NCBI GenBank assembly: GCA_007745635.1
Contig: CP036272.1
Coordinates: 3,395,603-3,459,602 of the forward strand
Length of the DNA: 64,000 nucleotides
DNA from: Stieleria bergensis
GTDB lineage: Bacteria; Planctomycetota; Planctomycetia; Pirellulales; Pirellulaceae
Direction: 5' to 3'
The position numbers and the translations under genes are program-made. Every line of letters starts with the position of its first letter. Position 1 is the stretch's first letter. This document shows positions 53,827 to 63,417 of this stretch, one piece after another. The notes beneath the pieces were generated by a model, which saw only the letters and a program-made list of their open reading frames with translations, ran no database searches and had not been told where the DNA came from.

Positions 53827-55137
53827 ATGACGGACCATTCACTTATCGATCACAATGCAAGAATCGCGCAGTCAGCGTCTGGGACTGACCGGAGTTCCAG
53901 CGCGCTGGCTGATTCTGATCGGCAAGTCACCGACGACACAAACAACACCGTGTCGGCCGTTAACCAAGCGCCATCGAATGAGTCTCGGCAGAGATTTCGC
54001 GGTCGCGTGATGGCTGCCGCAGTCATGTCCCTGTTATTGCCGTTGATCGTGATTCACCGGCTTGCCTTTGCGTTTGATCGCATTCTTTTCCCCAGGCTAG
54101 CGCGGGTCCAAGTCCAATCTCCATTGTTCATCGTTGGGTTGCCTCGTAGTGGGACGACTCTTTGTCACCGTTTAATGGCTCAGGCCAGTGATCGGTTCAC
54201 GTCGATGCCGCTCTGGGAACTGCTGTTGGCACCGGCGCTTTGCGAGAAATACTTGATCGCCGGACTGGCATGGATGGACCGACTGATCGGTAGCCCTGCT
54301 AAGAAGTTAATCAGGTTTGCGGAGCGAAAGTTCGGCGGAACCCAATCCGCGATTCATGCGACTTCGTTGGAATCACCGGAAGAAGACTACTTGGGCCTGC
54401 TTCCGTTTGGTGGCTGTTTCCTTGCCGTGCTTATCTGGCCGTTCCACCCCAGCGTTTGGCGATTGGCAAACATCGACCACGCGTCTCATTCGCAGCGTCA
54501 ACGGTTATTGGCTGCTTACAAAGGCTTGCTGCAGCGGCACCTTGCTTTTCGCGGCCACGACCTAACCGTGCTTTCGAAGAACCCTAGCTTCACTGGTTGG
54601 GTGCATTCATTGCAGGAGACCTTTCCCGACATGCGTCTGATTGGACTTCGCCGTGACCCTGTGGAATCGGTTCCCTCGCAGCTCAGTTCGCTGCGAGATG
54701 GGTTTGCCCTGTTCGGCCACGATGTGACCGATCCCCGCATTGTCACAGGATTTGTCAAACTGTTGCGTGATGACTGGCATCTCTTGGATCAGTACCTGGA
54801 CACCGTTCATCCCGACCAGTACCAGTTGATCCCTTACCGGGAACTGATCCAAGCGGACTCGGAAGCTCTGCTGTCCCTGTTGCAGAGCTTTGGGTACGAC
54901 ATCAGCGACAACGATGTTGAACGGATCGAGGCCGCCTGTGCGGCCGCGCGGCAATACCGTAGTCAGCATCACTACCAATTGTCAGAGTTTGGATTGAACG
55001 CGACGGAACTGCAGCAGCAGTTTTTCGCAACCAACCGTTTGTCCCCTCGGTCGTCCATGGCTAGCGAAACGAGCCCAGAGACGACCATTCCCCACGATGA
55101 GAACGACGATGACAGACTCAGCCTTATCTCTTCATAG
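53827..55137 (+). CDS. Sulfotransferase
   Basis: 436 residues from ATG 53827 (MTDHSLIDHNARIAQSASGT). The PAPS 5'-phosphosulfate-binding loop is FIVGLPRSGTTLCHRLMAQA, and the 3'-phosphate loop region LIGLRRDPVESVPSQLSSLR holds the conserved Arg/Ser. It transfers sulfate from PAPS to a hydroxyl, usually of a lipid or glycan. The first 60 residues are polar, then a hydrophobic stretch (AAVMSLLLPLIVIHRLAFAF) suggests membrane association. Stop overlaps the next gene by 41 bp, so it is coupled to the GT4 gene. Confidence 0.93.
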   Translation: MTDHSLIDHNARIAQSASGTDRSSSALADSDRQVTDDTNNTVSAVNQAPSNESRQRFRGRVMAAAVMSLLLPLIVIHRLAFAFDRILFPRLARVQVQSPLFIVGLPRSGTTLCHRLMAQASDRFTSMPLWELLLAPALCEKYLIAGLAWMDRLIGSPAKKLIRFAERKFGGTQSAIHATSLESPEEDYLGLLPFGGCFLAVLIWPFHPSVWRLANIDHASHSQRQRLLAAYKGLLQRHLAFRGHDLTVLSKNPSFTGWVHSLQETFPDMRLIGLRRDPVESVPSQLSSLRDGFALFGHDVTDPRIVTGFVKLLRDDWHLLDQYLDTVHPDQYQLIPYRELIQADSEALLSLLQSFGYDISDNDVERIEAACAAARQYRSQHHYQLSEFGLNATELQQQFFATNRLSPRSSMASETSPETTIPHDENDDDRLSLISS

Positions 55138-56323
55138 CACGGACCAGTCCATTGACTCGTCCCCCGGCAGCAAGGTGTTCCAGCACGTTCGCGTCGCCAT
55201 CATTTCCGACGCCATCGCGGGACGCAATGGTGTTGGCACTTACTACCAGGATTTGATTCAATACCTAAAGCCAGAAGTTGACTGTGTTGAAGTCATCGGC
55301 CCTGGCCCCGAAAAAGATCCGCAGCTGGAATCATGGAGCGTTCCCATGCCGGGCGATCGCAGCCAGCGGGTTTCGTTCCCCGTCAAGAAAACGTTGCGAG
55401 CCAAGCTGGATGCGATGCAGCCAAACCTGATCGTGATTCCAACCATCGGTCCATTTTCTTACTTTGCCTGGAAGTACGCCGTTGCCAACAAGATCCCTTT
55501 CGTCGTGGTGCACCATACGAATTTCAAGCAACTGTTGTCGATGTATTGGCCTAGCATCTTTGCCCGACCAACCGGTTGGGCATTGTCCAAGGTGTACGCC
55601 ATGGTGATGCGTCAATCGGCAGCCGTCGCTGCGATGAACAGCGACGCGTTTGAGCAAGCTCAATGGATGGGGGCTGACAACGTGCGAGTGATGGGGACGC
55701 CGATCGCACCGTGCTTTGCCAACGTGCCAGCCACCGAACCGCAACAGAAACCCAATCGCGTTGTCTTTGTTGGCCGTTTGGCAGCCGAGAAAGGCATTTC
55801 ATCCTTACTAGAATGTGTTCGCCAAGTTCCTCATGCTCATTTTACCGTAGTCGGTGATGGCCCTCAGCGCGGCCGTGTCGATGCTTGTGCCGCAGAGGTG
55901 GACAACTTGGATGTTCTGGGCTGGAAGGACCGTGAAGATGTACTCAAGGAGATGGATCGAGCGGACATTCTGCTGTTGCCTTCCCAAGTGGAAACCTTCG
56001 GCACAGTGGCTTTGGAGGCCTTGACTCGCCGCCGCTATGTGCTCGTTCGCCGCGAATGTGGGATCGCAAAATGGCCCTCAATCAGCAAGGGACTGTTTTT
56101 CATCGAGCAAAATGAGACCATTGCAGACGCCATCTGCCGACTAATGGAGATGGATGGAGAACGTCGTAACCAAATCGCCGCTCGCAGCTGGGACGCGACA
56201 AGGGACTTCAACGATTACACCGTCCGCGTTTGGCTGCGTTTCCTGGCCGATACCGCGTTCGGCGAGTCCGTCACCGCTTCTTCAGCCGCCGGAGAATCCG
56301 TCGGCAGCCAGAGTGAACTATAA
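55097..56323 (+). CDS. Glycosyltransferase family 4 protein
   Basis: 408 residues from ATG 55097 (ATG 55109 is possible). GT-B fold: RVAIISDAIAGRNGVGTYYQ at the acceptor side, SYFAWKYAVANKIPFVVVHH, then VVFVGRLAAEKGISSLLECV, and the donor-binding LLLPSQVETFGTVALEALTR with the E-X7-E motif. This opening with GVGTYYQ is typical of glycolipid-forming GT4 enzymes such as those transferring sugar onto diacylglycerol. Overlap with the sulfotransferase and the adjoining deacetylase-like gene support a shared pathway, probably a sulfated glycolipid or surface glycan. Confidence 0.93.
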   Translation: MRTTMTDSALSLHSTDQSIDSSPGSKVFQHVRVAIISDAIAGRNGVGTYYQDLIQYLKPEVDCVEVIGPGPEKDPQLESWSVPMPGDRSQRVSFPVKKTLRAKLDAMQPNLIVIPTIGPFSYFAWKYAVANKIPFVVVHHTNFKQLLSMYWPSIFARPTGWALSKVYAMVMRQSAAVAAMNSDAFEQAQWMGADNVRVMGTPIAPCFANVPATEPQQKPNRVVFVGRLAAEKGISSLLECVRQVPHAHFTVVGDGPQRGRVDACAAEVDNLDVLGWKDREDVLKEMDRADILLLPSQVETFGTVALEALTRRRYVLVRRECGIAKWPSISKGLFFIEQNETIADAICRLMEMDGERRNQIAARSWDATRDFNDYTVRVWLRFLADTAFGESVTASSAAGESVGSQSEL

Positions 56324-56405
56324 TCGTGCTGACCGAGTCGTCCGAATCGCGATCCAGTCCGCAGCATGGAGATGCTGGGACAGCACGTAGCTAGCATGTA
56401 CTATT

Positions 56406-57206
56406 ATGGTAAATCTGGAGTCCTCTTCGAGCTACGCGTTAGATCACGCAACAGCCTCTCGTGACTTGGTTTTTGAAACCGCTGAAGAAACCACGGCTGA
56501 TCGGTTAGCTTTGGTTTCGATCCACGATGTGATGCCAGAGACATTGGCGAAGGTGACTGAGCTGCTGTTGATGTGCCGCCAGAGTGCTGTGAAGCGGATG
56601 ACCCTGTTGGTTGTGCCCGGGAAAGAATGGGCAGAAACGGACATCGCTCAATTGAAGGCTTGGGCCGATTCAGGAATCCAGCTGGCCGGGCACGGCTGGG
56701 TGCATCACTGTGACAGGATTCAAGGGTTGTACCACCGGCTACACAGCAAGCTGATTTCGCGTGACGTGGCCGAGCATCTGGCGCTCGACGAAGCCGGCAT
56801 TCAACGCCTGCTTGATAACTGTGCTGATTGGTTCTCTAAACATCAGCTGCCAGTGCCCGAACTCTACGTGCCGCCCGCTTGGGCGTTGGGTTCGATCAGC
56901 CTAAACGCACTGCGTGAGTGCCCCTTCCAAATGGTCGAGACGCTGGCCGGAGTCATCGACGTCAATCAGCAACGACTGTTGCGATTGCCGTTAACCGGTT
57001 ACGAAGCGGACACGCTGTTCCGAGCCGTCAGCGTGTCCAGTTTCAATCGCATCAATTGGTTGTGGAGCAAGACCAGTGGACGACCGATTCGAGTGTCGAT
57101 CCATCCCAACGACCATCAGTTAAAACTCAAGCGATCCTTGCAGCGAGATCTGGATCGCCCGATCAACGCCATTGGCTATACGTCACTGCGTTCGTTGTCG
57201 CGATAG
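56406..57206 (+). CDS. DUF2334-type polysaccharide deacetylase-like protein
   Basis: 266 residues, cytosolic-looking. The family start LALVSIHDVMPETLAKVTEL holds the Asp-Val metal motif region; MTLLVVPGKEWAETDIAQL and DSGIQLAGHGWVHHCDRIQ give the next conserved His pair, followed by LYVPPAWALG and RPIRVSIHPNDHQ. This is the NodB-related DUF2334 fold, whose members remove acetyl groups from sugars. It is 82 bp after the GT4 gene, in the same direction, so it belongs to the same run. Substrate unknown. Confidence 0.85.
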   Translation: MVNLESSSSYALDHATASRDLVFETAEETTADRLALVSIHDVMPETLAKVTELLLMCRQSAVKRMTLLVVPGKEWAETDIAQLKAWADSGIQLAGHGWVHHCDRIQGLYHRLHSKLISRDVAEHLALDEAGIQRLLDNCADWFSKHQLPVPELYVPPAWALGSISLNALRECPFQMVETLAGVIDVNQQRLLRLPLTGYEADTLFRAVSVSSFNRINWLWSKTSGRPIRVSIHPNDHQLKLKRSLQRDLDRPINAIGYTSLRSLSR

Positions 57207-57218
57207 AACCGCAGAACG

Positions 57219-58289
57219 CTAGTAAGGCATTTCACCGAGATCATCGGGATCGAAGCCGTCATAGTCTTCCGTCACCGTTTTTGATTTCAGCAACGTTTCC
57301 GGCGGTTGTGGGCCTTCGTTCAGCACCCAGCGGACGGTTTCACGAGGTGGATCGGAGAGTCCTTCTTCGCATTCGATTGCGCGCCAGACGACACCCGCTG
57401 AACCCTCTGCCACATCGCCATCGGAAAAGTCGGCAGCGTTCTGAATCTGCAGGCCTGTCCCCGATCGCAGGAAGGCTTCGACTTGAGCCGGTTGCAGCTG
57501 ATCGCGATGGAACACCGCTTCTAAGTCGGGGCAATCAAGTTGTCCCATCCCCACCGTATCCATCAGAATCCAGGGACCGTCCAGATTGAAGATGCGAACA
57601 TTCGTCCACATTTCCACCGGCGGTCGTTCCAGGTTCCAGGCCTCGTTCAGCCCGCGACGCAATGTGCTTTCATCGGCCAGCACTTCACCGCCAGGGTTGA
57701 AGTAGCAAACCGCGCCAGGGATCTGCATGATCCGCGAAATACCGCGCATCATGAACTGCAACTCTTTCAACGGGTCGTAGGCAGCGGGAATCAGGTCAAT
57801 ACCGTCATCTTCCGTATCCAGCGAGAACTCACTGTCGAAATCATCCAGTCCGACCTCCAGAGATTCACCTTCCTCGGCGTCTTCGTCACTTCCGATCAGA
57901 TAACTGATCAGCAGGCGAACGTGGTAGGTGTGACCGGCGATTTTGCTCTCTGCCTCGGGCCAATCCCAAGTTTGTTCAACAGCACGTTCCAAACATCCGG
58001 GATAGGCCAACGGGCCGAGTTGCCCGAGTGACCAGGCCAAAAATTGATCCGGGTCTGCGGTGGGATCGCCAATGGGGTCAACCCAAGGCGTGTCGGCAAT
58101 GGTGACCAGTAAATGACCAGCGCTGTCCGGGGCAAACTGATAGACAAGTGTCTGCTGCGTCGGTTCTCCAACACCCGCTTCCTGCACACCAACGAACTCA
58201 AAGATCTTGAGTTGTTGTCGCAATTGTTCCAGCGAGACGGCGCGATCAAATAGAACGCACATCCCTTGAGTGAAAAGTCCCTTCGACAT
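57219..58289 (-). CDS. DUF4261-like protein
   Basis: 356 residues, acidic, no signal peptide. N-terminus MSKGLFTQGMCVLFDRAVSL then LKIFEFVGVQE. Later features RIMQIPGAVCYFNPGGEVLA, WNLERPPVEMWTNVRIFNLD and GPWILMDTVGMGQLDCPDLE recall DUF4261, a family of unknown function often seen with immunity or stress genes. The end repeats acidic stretches (DYDGFDPDDLGEMPY). Convergent with the DUF2334 gene, 12 bp apart. The family call is from remembered motifs. Confidence 0.7.
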   Translation of the reverse strand: MSKGLFTQGMCVLFDRAVSLEQLRQQLKIFEFVGVQEAGVGEPTQQTLVYQFAPDSAGHLLVTIADTPWVDPIGDPTADPDQFLAWSLGQLGPLAYPGCLERAVEQTWDWPEAESKIAGHTYHVRLLISYLIGSDEDAEEGESLEVGLDDFDSEFSLDTEDDGIDLIPAAYDPLKELQFMMRGISRIMQIPGAVCYFNPGGEVLADESTLRRGLNEAWNLERPPVEMWTNVRIFNLDGPWILMDTVGMGQLDCPDLEAVFHRDQLQPAQVEAFLRSGTGLQIQNAADFSDGDVAEGSAGVVWRAIECEEGLSDPPRETVRWVLNEGPQPPETLLKSKTVTEDYDGFDPDDLGEMPY

Positions 58290-58701
58290 CTCTGTTTGTT
58301 ATTCCAATGTTGCTTTTCAGCGTGCAAGCCGTGGCGTCCCGACGACAAGTTTGCTTGGTGTCGTGACAGCTCCCCATGAACGGCGAGCCATTCTCTGCCA
58401 AAATCTATCCTAGCAAACACTGCAGTTCAGGAAACGTGCTGCCAACGGTTTTCTGATGCTTAACCCCAGAAACGCCCCTCTAGCGTGGGCATAGCCCGCC
58501 AGGGTGATCCAACGGTTGATGATAAAGGGCGGGCAATCGTTACCAGACGCAGCATTTACCAGACGACCAACCACGGCATTCTTCCATTTTTGGTGGGTTC
58601 TTTTCCATCATCCCAATCGCTATTTTGGCGAGTTAGAATGCTATAGACGCGCCATCATCTTCCCCAAACCGAACGAATCCTCTCTCACCACTGCTATTTC
58701 T
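58290..58701. other. Divergent intergenic, no gene seen
   Basis: The frame of the next gene is open from 58504, but the signal peptide starts at 58702, so the upstream part is not counted. No RNA gene recognised. Confidence 0.4.
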
Positions 58702-59457
58702 ATGAACGTTTCTCGCTTGTCCACTCACTCGCTTAGCGTTTTTGTAGCCGCTGCATGCTTTCTTGCCACCTTTGGTTGGGAATCGACCAGTCAGGCACAG
58801 CCGCCAAACCTAAAGCGATTGCAGCAACAGCAGGCGGAAATGAAGCGTCGAATGGAGCAGCAAGCCAAGCAGGCGGCCGAAAACGCGCCTGTATTGCCCA
58901 ACGATCCCGAACTGCTCTCGTTGCATCGCGAATTCATCATCAAAGCGGAAAAGCTGGCCACGCAGTACGAGCGCAAAAAACAGTACGACAAGGCTCGCGA
59001 AGTCTTTGAAGCCATGAATCGCCTGGTGCCCAACCTGGAGGAGGCTGAAGTCGGACTGGCACGCATGCTGCAGATTCAGAAAACAGAGGACAAAAAATTT
59101 ACCGAAGTGCAAGCCAATCTCGGTTGGCAGGACTCCGGCGTGACCTTGCAAGAAGGCATTCCAGCCATGTTAGACGTGCGTGGCACCTGGACACTGGTTC
59201 ATGAAACCGGTCCCGAAGGCATCGAGATTCCCAACGAGATGCGCGTCCCGGACCAACGCGTCAAACTTGGCAGCCTGATCGGCATCATTGCCACCAGCCC
59301 AGAGGACCTTACCAAAGGACGCCCCTTTCTGGTCCGTCCAGGACATGAGTTTAAAGCCCCCAAGACCGGTCGACTGTTCTTTCGCATGTACGATATCGAT
59401 CCAAGTGACAATGCCGGAAAAATGGCCGTGCAGATCCAAAGCACCTTCGCCGAGTAG
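58702..59457 (+). CDS. Secreted coiled-coil protein with beta-rich C-terminal domain
   Basis: 251 residues from ATG 58702 (MNVSRLSTHSLSVFVAAACF), signal peptide cleaved about AQA|QPP. Then a Gln/Lys-rich coiled coil (LKRLQQQQAEMKRRMEQQAK), a helical section with a TPR-like pair (AEKLATQYERKKQYDKAREV), and a C-terminal beta-rich region (GIEIPNEMRVPDQRVKLGSL, RPFLVRPGHEFKAPKTGRLF) whose closing (RMYDIDPSDNAGKMAVQIQS) recalls PA-IL-type lectin domains. This last similarity is weak. Function unknown; probably a periplasmic or surface protein. Confidence 0.65.
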   Translation: MNVSRLSTHSLSVFVAAACFLATFGWESTSQAQPPNLKRLQQQQAEMKRRMEQQAKQAAENAPVLPNDPELLSLHREFIIKAEKLATQYERKKQYDKAREVFEAMNRLVPNLEEAEVGLARMLQIQKTEDKKFTEVQANLGWQDSGVTLQEGIPAMLDVRGTWTLVHETGPEGIEIPNEMRVPDQRVKLGSLIGIIATSPEDLTKGRPFLVRPGHEFKAPKTGRLFFRMYDIDPSDNAGKMAVQIQSTFAE

Positions 59458-59536
59458 ACACCTGGGTGCCTGCAAGGTTCATAGTCCTTCGATAGGGTGC
59501 CGTGCTTGCACTCACCACACCGTCTAACCGATGCGA

Positions 59537-60502
59537 TTACAGCGGGGCGGGAAGGTCGCGCCTCTTAAAATGAACCGCGCCAACGAGGTAACTGACGATC
59601 CCAAGCGTCAATAGAATCAGCGGAAAAAATAACGGTGGGATCATCGTCTGTTCAGGCACCTCAGTCAGACTCCAGGGACTCACTTCGCTCTCTGGAGACG
59701 ACAGAATGGACATGATCTGTGGCTGATAACAGTTGAAGAACGAGCAACGGACCAACCAACTCATGACCTCGGCTGCTTTTCCGAGCCCAAACATGATCAA
59801 CTGGACCACGTACACAGACATCACACATCCAATGGTGCGCCAGCGAAACCGGTCGAAGCAACTAAACAGCGTCGAGAGTCCGAGCAAGAAGAAGCCAAAC
59901 GCAAACAGGTTGAACGTCGATGCCGCAAACGTTGCTGGGTCAACTTTCTCGACCAGGTAGAACGACTCGATCTGCGGTTCTCCAAATGAGACCGGCAAGT
60001 TGATTCCAAAGAACGGCACTTGGACCGAGGGCGGAGGAATGGTTGCATCAACCGTCGTCACGTTCACTCCGACCGCAATGCCGGCCCAAACAGCGGCACA
60101 CAGCAATGCCAATCCCGCAGTCGACACCAGCGCATGGGTGAATAACAGCTTCAAACGACTGATGGGCTGGGCAAGCAACATCTCCATGGTGCCGCGACCG
60201 ATCTCACCACTGACCACATCACTGCCTCGGGAGATCGCCCATACCACCACGCACAAGATCACAATGGGTTCATCATAGGTCAGCCCCACCCGTCCACGAT
60301 ACGTGACCAGCATCTCGAAGGGGACAGGAGAGAAGCGTTCAAAGTCTTTGAGCTGCCCCAAGATGGCTTCGAACTGCCCCATATTGACCAAGCTCACCAC
60401 CCAGACTCGGACCCAAGCAAAGGCAAACAGCACCAATCCCAGCGAGCAAAGCAGCAGGCGTCCTTGGCCAATGTAGCTCTTCAGCAGAATGCGATTGATC
60501 AT
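59537..60502 (-). CDS. ABC-2 type transporter permease
   Basis: 321 residues from ATG 60502 (MINRILLKSYIGQGRLLLCS). Six hydrophobic segments, for example LLLCSLGLVLFAFAWVRVWV, VILCVVVWAISRGSDVVSG with GEIGRGTMEMLLAQPISRLK (the typical ABC-2 coupling-helix region), HALVSTAGLALLCAAVWAGI, and FFPLILLTLGIVSYLVGAVH. It pairs with the ATPase gene by an ATGA overlap, so the two form a bipartite exporter of unknown substrate in the inner membrane. Confidence 0.9.
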   Translation of the reverse strand: MINRILLKSYIGQGRLLLCSLGLVLFAFAWVRVWVVSLVNMGQFEAILGQLKDFERFSPVPFEMLVTYRGRVGLTYDEPIVILCVVVWAISRGSDVVSGEIGRGTMEMLLAQPISRLKLLFTHALVSTAGLALLCAAVWAGIAVGVNVTTVDATIPPPSVQVPFFGINLPVSFGEPQIESFYLVEKVDPATFAASTFNLFAFGFFLLGLSTLFSCFDRFRWRTIGCVMSVYVVQLIMFGLGKAAEVMSWLVRCSFFNCYQPQIMSILSSPESEVSPWSLTEVPEQTMIPPLFFPLILLTLGIVSYLVGAVHFKRRDLPAPL

Positions 60503-61581
60503 TCGGTTCCTCCGGCCGTCTGAGTCGCAGGAGTGCCAGCGGTTTGGCTTTGATACAACGTTGAACTCTTGGGCTGGATGCCATGAACCGAATCGTAGAC
60601 GTTCCGCAATCCATAGGGCTCGATGCGCACTCGCTGGAGACTGCGATCTGCCAGCCATTGCAAGCAAGGATTCAGGTCGCCAGCGGTGTCAATCTGAACT
60701 GCCATCCCCATTCCATCACGAATCCCCAACGGCTTCACTTGAATCTGTTCGGCCAGCGAGGCTGGCAAGCTGTGCTTGAGTCCGTCAAACGCGTCTTGAT
60801 CGGCAACGAACCCGTTGACGCGGTGCAATTGAAAAAGGTCAGCCATTTGCAATTCTTTGACCAAACGCCCCGCTTTAAGAAACGCGACTTGATGGCAGGT
60901 GTCTTCGATTTCGGACAAAACATGTGAACTGAGGATGACCGTCCGCCCGTCCGCGTTGGCTTCCATGACCAAGTCCAGAACCGTCGAACGAACGGTGGGA
61001 TCTAGATTCGCGGTCGGTTCATCAAGGATCAGTAAGTCACAGTCCAAGGACAACACAGTCGCTAGCGCCAGTTTCTGTCGCATGCCCGTGGACATGAAAC
61101 CCACGCGGCGTTTCGTGTCTAGCTCCAATCGTTCACTGAGCTCAAGGCTGCGTGTTAGATTTCCCCCCGGATGAATCTCAGCAAAAAACTTGAGGACGGT
61201 TTTTCCATTCATATGCCGCGGCAAGCGAGCATCCCCAGGCAGGTAAGCGGTGCGACTGCGAATGGCCACTGAATCGATGGCGGGATCGTGTCCACAAACA
61301 GTGACCGTCCCGGCGCTGCGTGATAAGTATCCAAGCAACAAGCGAATCAACGTGGTCTTCCCGGCTCCATTGGGGCCCAATAAACCAAACACCGTCCCAG
61401 CAGGGACGGAAAGATTGCAATCCGCCAGTGCTTGATAGGATCCGTAATGCTTGCTCAGGTGACGACAGCAAACCACTGCTGCTGAAGCATCGGCGTCATT
61501 CGCTGTCGAGCACGCGTCAGCTGGATCACGTGCCAATGTATCAGCAGTTGGAAGATCACCGGACGCCGGATTTGAATTCAT
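60499..61581 (-). CDS. ABC transporter ATP-binding protein
   Basis: 360 residues. Walker A FGLLGPNGAGKTTLIRLLLG, ABC signature MSTGMRQKLALATVL (of the ABC-2/YhaQ-like kind), Walker B LLILDEPTANLDPTVRS, and the His switch VILSSHVLSE. The N-terminal 35 residues are extra and polar, and a C-terminal 110-residue domain follows the ATPase, as in drug-type ABC-2 systems. It energises the permease whose start overlaps its stop. Confidence 0.93.
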   Translation of the reverse strand: MNSNPASGDLPTADTLARDPADACSTANDADASAAVVCCRHLSKHYGSYQALADCNLSVPAGTVFGLLGPNGAGKTTLIRLLLGYLSRSAGTVTVCGHDPAIDSVAIRSRTAYLPGDARLPRHMNGKTVLKFFAEIHPGGNLTRSLELSERLELDTKRRVGFMSTGMRQKLALATVLSLDCDLLILDEPTANLDPTVRSTVLDLVMEANADGRTVILSSHVLSEIEDTCHQVAFLKAGRLVKELQMADLFQLHRVNGFVADQDAFDGLKHSLPASLAEQIQVKPLGIRDGMGMAVQIDTAGDLNPCLQWLADRSLQRVRIEPYGLRNVYDSVHGIQPKSSTLYQSQTAGTPATQTAGGTE

Positions 61582-62001
61582 CGTGACTCGTGGGACTACG
61601 GGGTGTCCGGGTGATCAAAGCCCAAATGATCAAAACGCAGCTGATCAAAGGCGGGGTAACCAAAACAAAGTGTGGCACGAGCAAACAGTTTAGCTTCCCC
61701 ACGCGGACTTTAAAGACGGGGGAATCGGTCGCCACCGGCACGACCGTCTTACCTAGATTATCCGAACAAGGCAACGCGTGGCTCGTTTGAAAGCACCTCC
61801 GCCGCAGGGACGGCGGCTTGGTTTCCCGGAATCAGGGAATGATTTTCGCTCCGGGGAGGTCTGCGAACCTTCACGGGCCCGGGTTTGTCCCAAGATAAAA
61901 ATGAGCTAAAACAGGGCCTGCGAGCGTCTGTTCACAAGCGTTTCACACCATCGCTTCTTTCTTGACGGCCTTTTACACCCCTGCGGAATACTGAGTAACT
62001 G
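61582..62001. other. Divergent intergenic, no gene seen
   Basis: 420 bp between the ABC ATPase and argJ. A hairpin-forming stretch CCGCCGCAGGGACGGCGG lies at 61799-61816. No arginine-repressor box is recognised upstream of argJ. Confidence 0.4.
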
Positions 62002-63192
62002 ATGAGTACGATTCGACTTCCCAAGGGATACCGTTTTGCCGGAGTGGCCTGTGGGATCAAAGCCAGCGAAAAACCCGACGTTTCCTTGGTCGTCTGCGAT
62101 GTCCCAGCCGTTGCCTCGGGTGTCTACACACAGAACCAAGTTGTCGCTGCTCCTGTTCAGATCTGCCGTCAACGAACCCCCAGCGAAACCATTCGCGCTG
62201 TCGTCACCAACAGTGGCAACGCGAACGCCTGCACCGGCCAGCAAGGTCAAACAGACGCCTTAGCAATGTGCCAACACGTCGCAGGTTTGCTAGACAGTAA
62301 GCCAGAATCTGTTTTGGTCATGAGCACCGGAGTGATCGGCCATCACTTGCCGATGCCCAAGGTCACCGAAGGCATCCAGAAAGCCCACGACAGCTTGGGC
62401 GACCAAGAAGAAGACTTCCTAGGCGCTGCAGACGCTATTTTGACGACTGATCTTTCGCGCAAAGTGGCCAGCGCCGAGGTCTCACTGGATGGCCAAACGA
62501 TTCGCATTGCAGCGATGGCCAAGGGAGCGGGCATGATCAATCCCAACATGGCAACCATGTTGGCGTTGATCATCACCGATGCAAAACTGACAACCAAGCA
62601 AGCCAGCCGCTTCGCCAAGTCCGTGGCAGACGCCACGTTCAATCGAGTCAGCGTCGATGGCCATACCAGCACCAATGACACGCAACTACTATTAGCCAAC
62701 GGAGCCAGCGAAGTAGCCATCACCGAGGCCAACGAACAGGCATTTCAAGAGGCCTTGATTTCGGTGACGCAGCCCTTGGCGATCGCACTGGCTGCTGATG
62801 GCGAAGGCGCCGAGCGAATCATGAACGTGCAGGTCAGCGGTGCACAGAGCGATGAAGATGCGGAGTTGATTGCTCGCACCGTCGGTGCCAGCCCGTTGGT
62901 CAAAACTGCGTTGACGGGCTGTGACCCCAATTGGGGACGGATTGTCAGCGCCGCCGGATATGCCGGCCCAAAAATTGATCCCGATCGAACCTGTTTAACG
63001 ATCGAAGGGCATCAGCTGTACCACAACGGTGCCCCAACCGCATTTGACGAAGCGACTGTCAGCCAGGCGATCAAGGATCAAAAACAGGTTGACGTGCAGT
63101 TGATCGTCGGCAGCGGACCTGGGAAATCGAATCACATCACCAGCGATCTGACCACCAGTTATGTAACGTTCAACAGCGAATACACAACCTAG
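62002..63192 (+). CDS. argJ: Bifunctional glutamate N-acetyltransferase / ornithine acetyltransferase
   Basis: 396 residues from ATG 62002. Signature pieces: GYRFAGVACGIKASEKPDVS at the start, TNSGNANACTGQQGQTDALA, MSTGVIGHHLPMPKVTEGIQ, AMAKGAGMINPNMATMLALI with the self-cleavage nucleophile Thr185, TFNRVSVDGHTSTNDTQLLL and GCDPNWGRIVSAAGYAG near the end. It moves the acetyl group from N-acetylornithine to glutamate in arginine synthesis and may also use acetyl-CoA. The precursor cuts itself into alpha and beta chains before Thr185. Single gene; the group II intron lies 225 bp downstream. Confidence 0.97.
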   Translation: MSTIRLPKGYRFAGVACGIKASEKPDVSLVVCDVPAVASGVYTQNQVVAAPVQICRQRTPSETIRAVVTNSGNANACTGQQGQTDALAMCQHVAGLLDSKPESVLVMSTGVIGHHLPMPKVTEGIQKAHDSLGDQEEDFLGAADAILTTDLSRKVASAEVSLDGQTIRIAAMAKGAGMINPNMATMLALIITDAKLTTKQASRFAKSVADATFNRVSVDGHTSTNDTQLLLANGASEVAITEANEQAFQEALISVTQPLAIALAADGEGAERIMNVQVSGAQSDEDAELIARTVGASPLVKTALTGCDPNWGRIVSAAGYAGPKIDPDRTCLTIEGHQLYHNGAPTAFDEATVSQAIKDQKQVDVQLIVGSGPGKSNHITSDLTTSYVTFNSEYTT

Positions 63193-63373
63193 AGCGACAC
63201 CGGTCGCAGTCGTCATTCCCCCGGCCCACGCAAGATAACCGCCAAAACGGCTGATCGCAAAACCGTAGGGTGCCGCACTTGCACGCACCAAAAAAATGTG
63301 GCAACGCCAACCGCAGGCCGCGAAACATCATCGTCCCGCAAGCGGGAGCGTGTTGTTAACAGACGCGACTGCA

Positions 63374-63393
63374 CTCTCCCGCTGGCGGGAGAG
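63374..63393. repeat. CTCTCCCG hairpin repeat before the intron
   Basis: CTCTCCCG-CTGG-CGGGAGAG is an 8-bp stem with a tetraloop, followed by TCGAGCCTAAGCGAGGTGAG. The same hairpin-plus-tail motif is a widespread intergenic repeat in Rhodopirellula-type genomes. The group II intron seems to begin 25 bp later, at GTGCC 63418. Confidence 0.55.
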
Positions 63394-63417
63394 TCGAGCC
63401 TAAGCGAGGTGAGGGGA

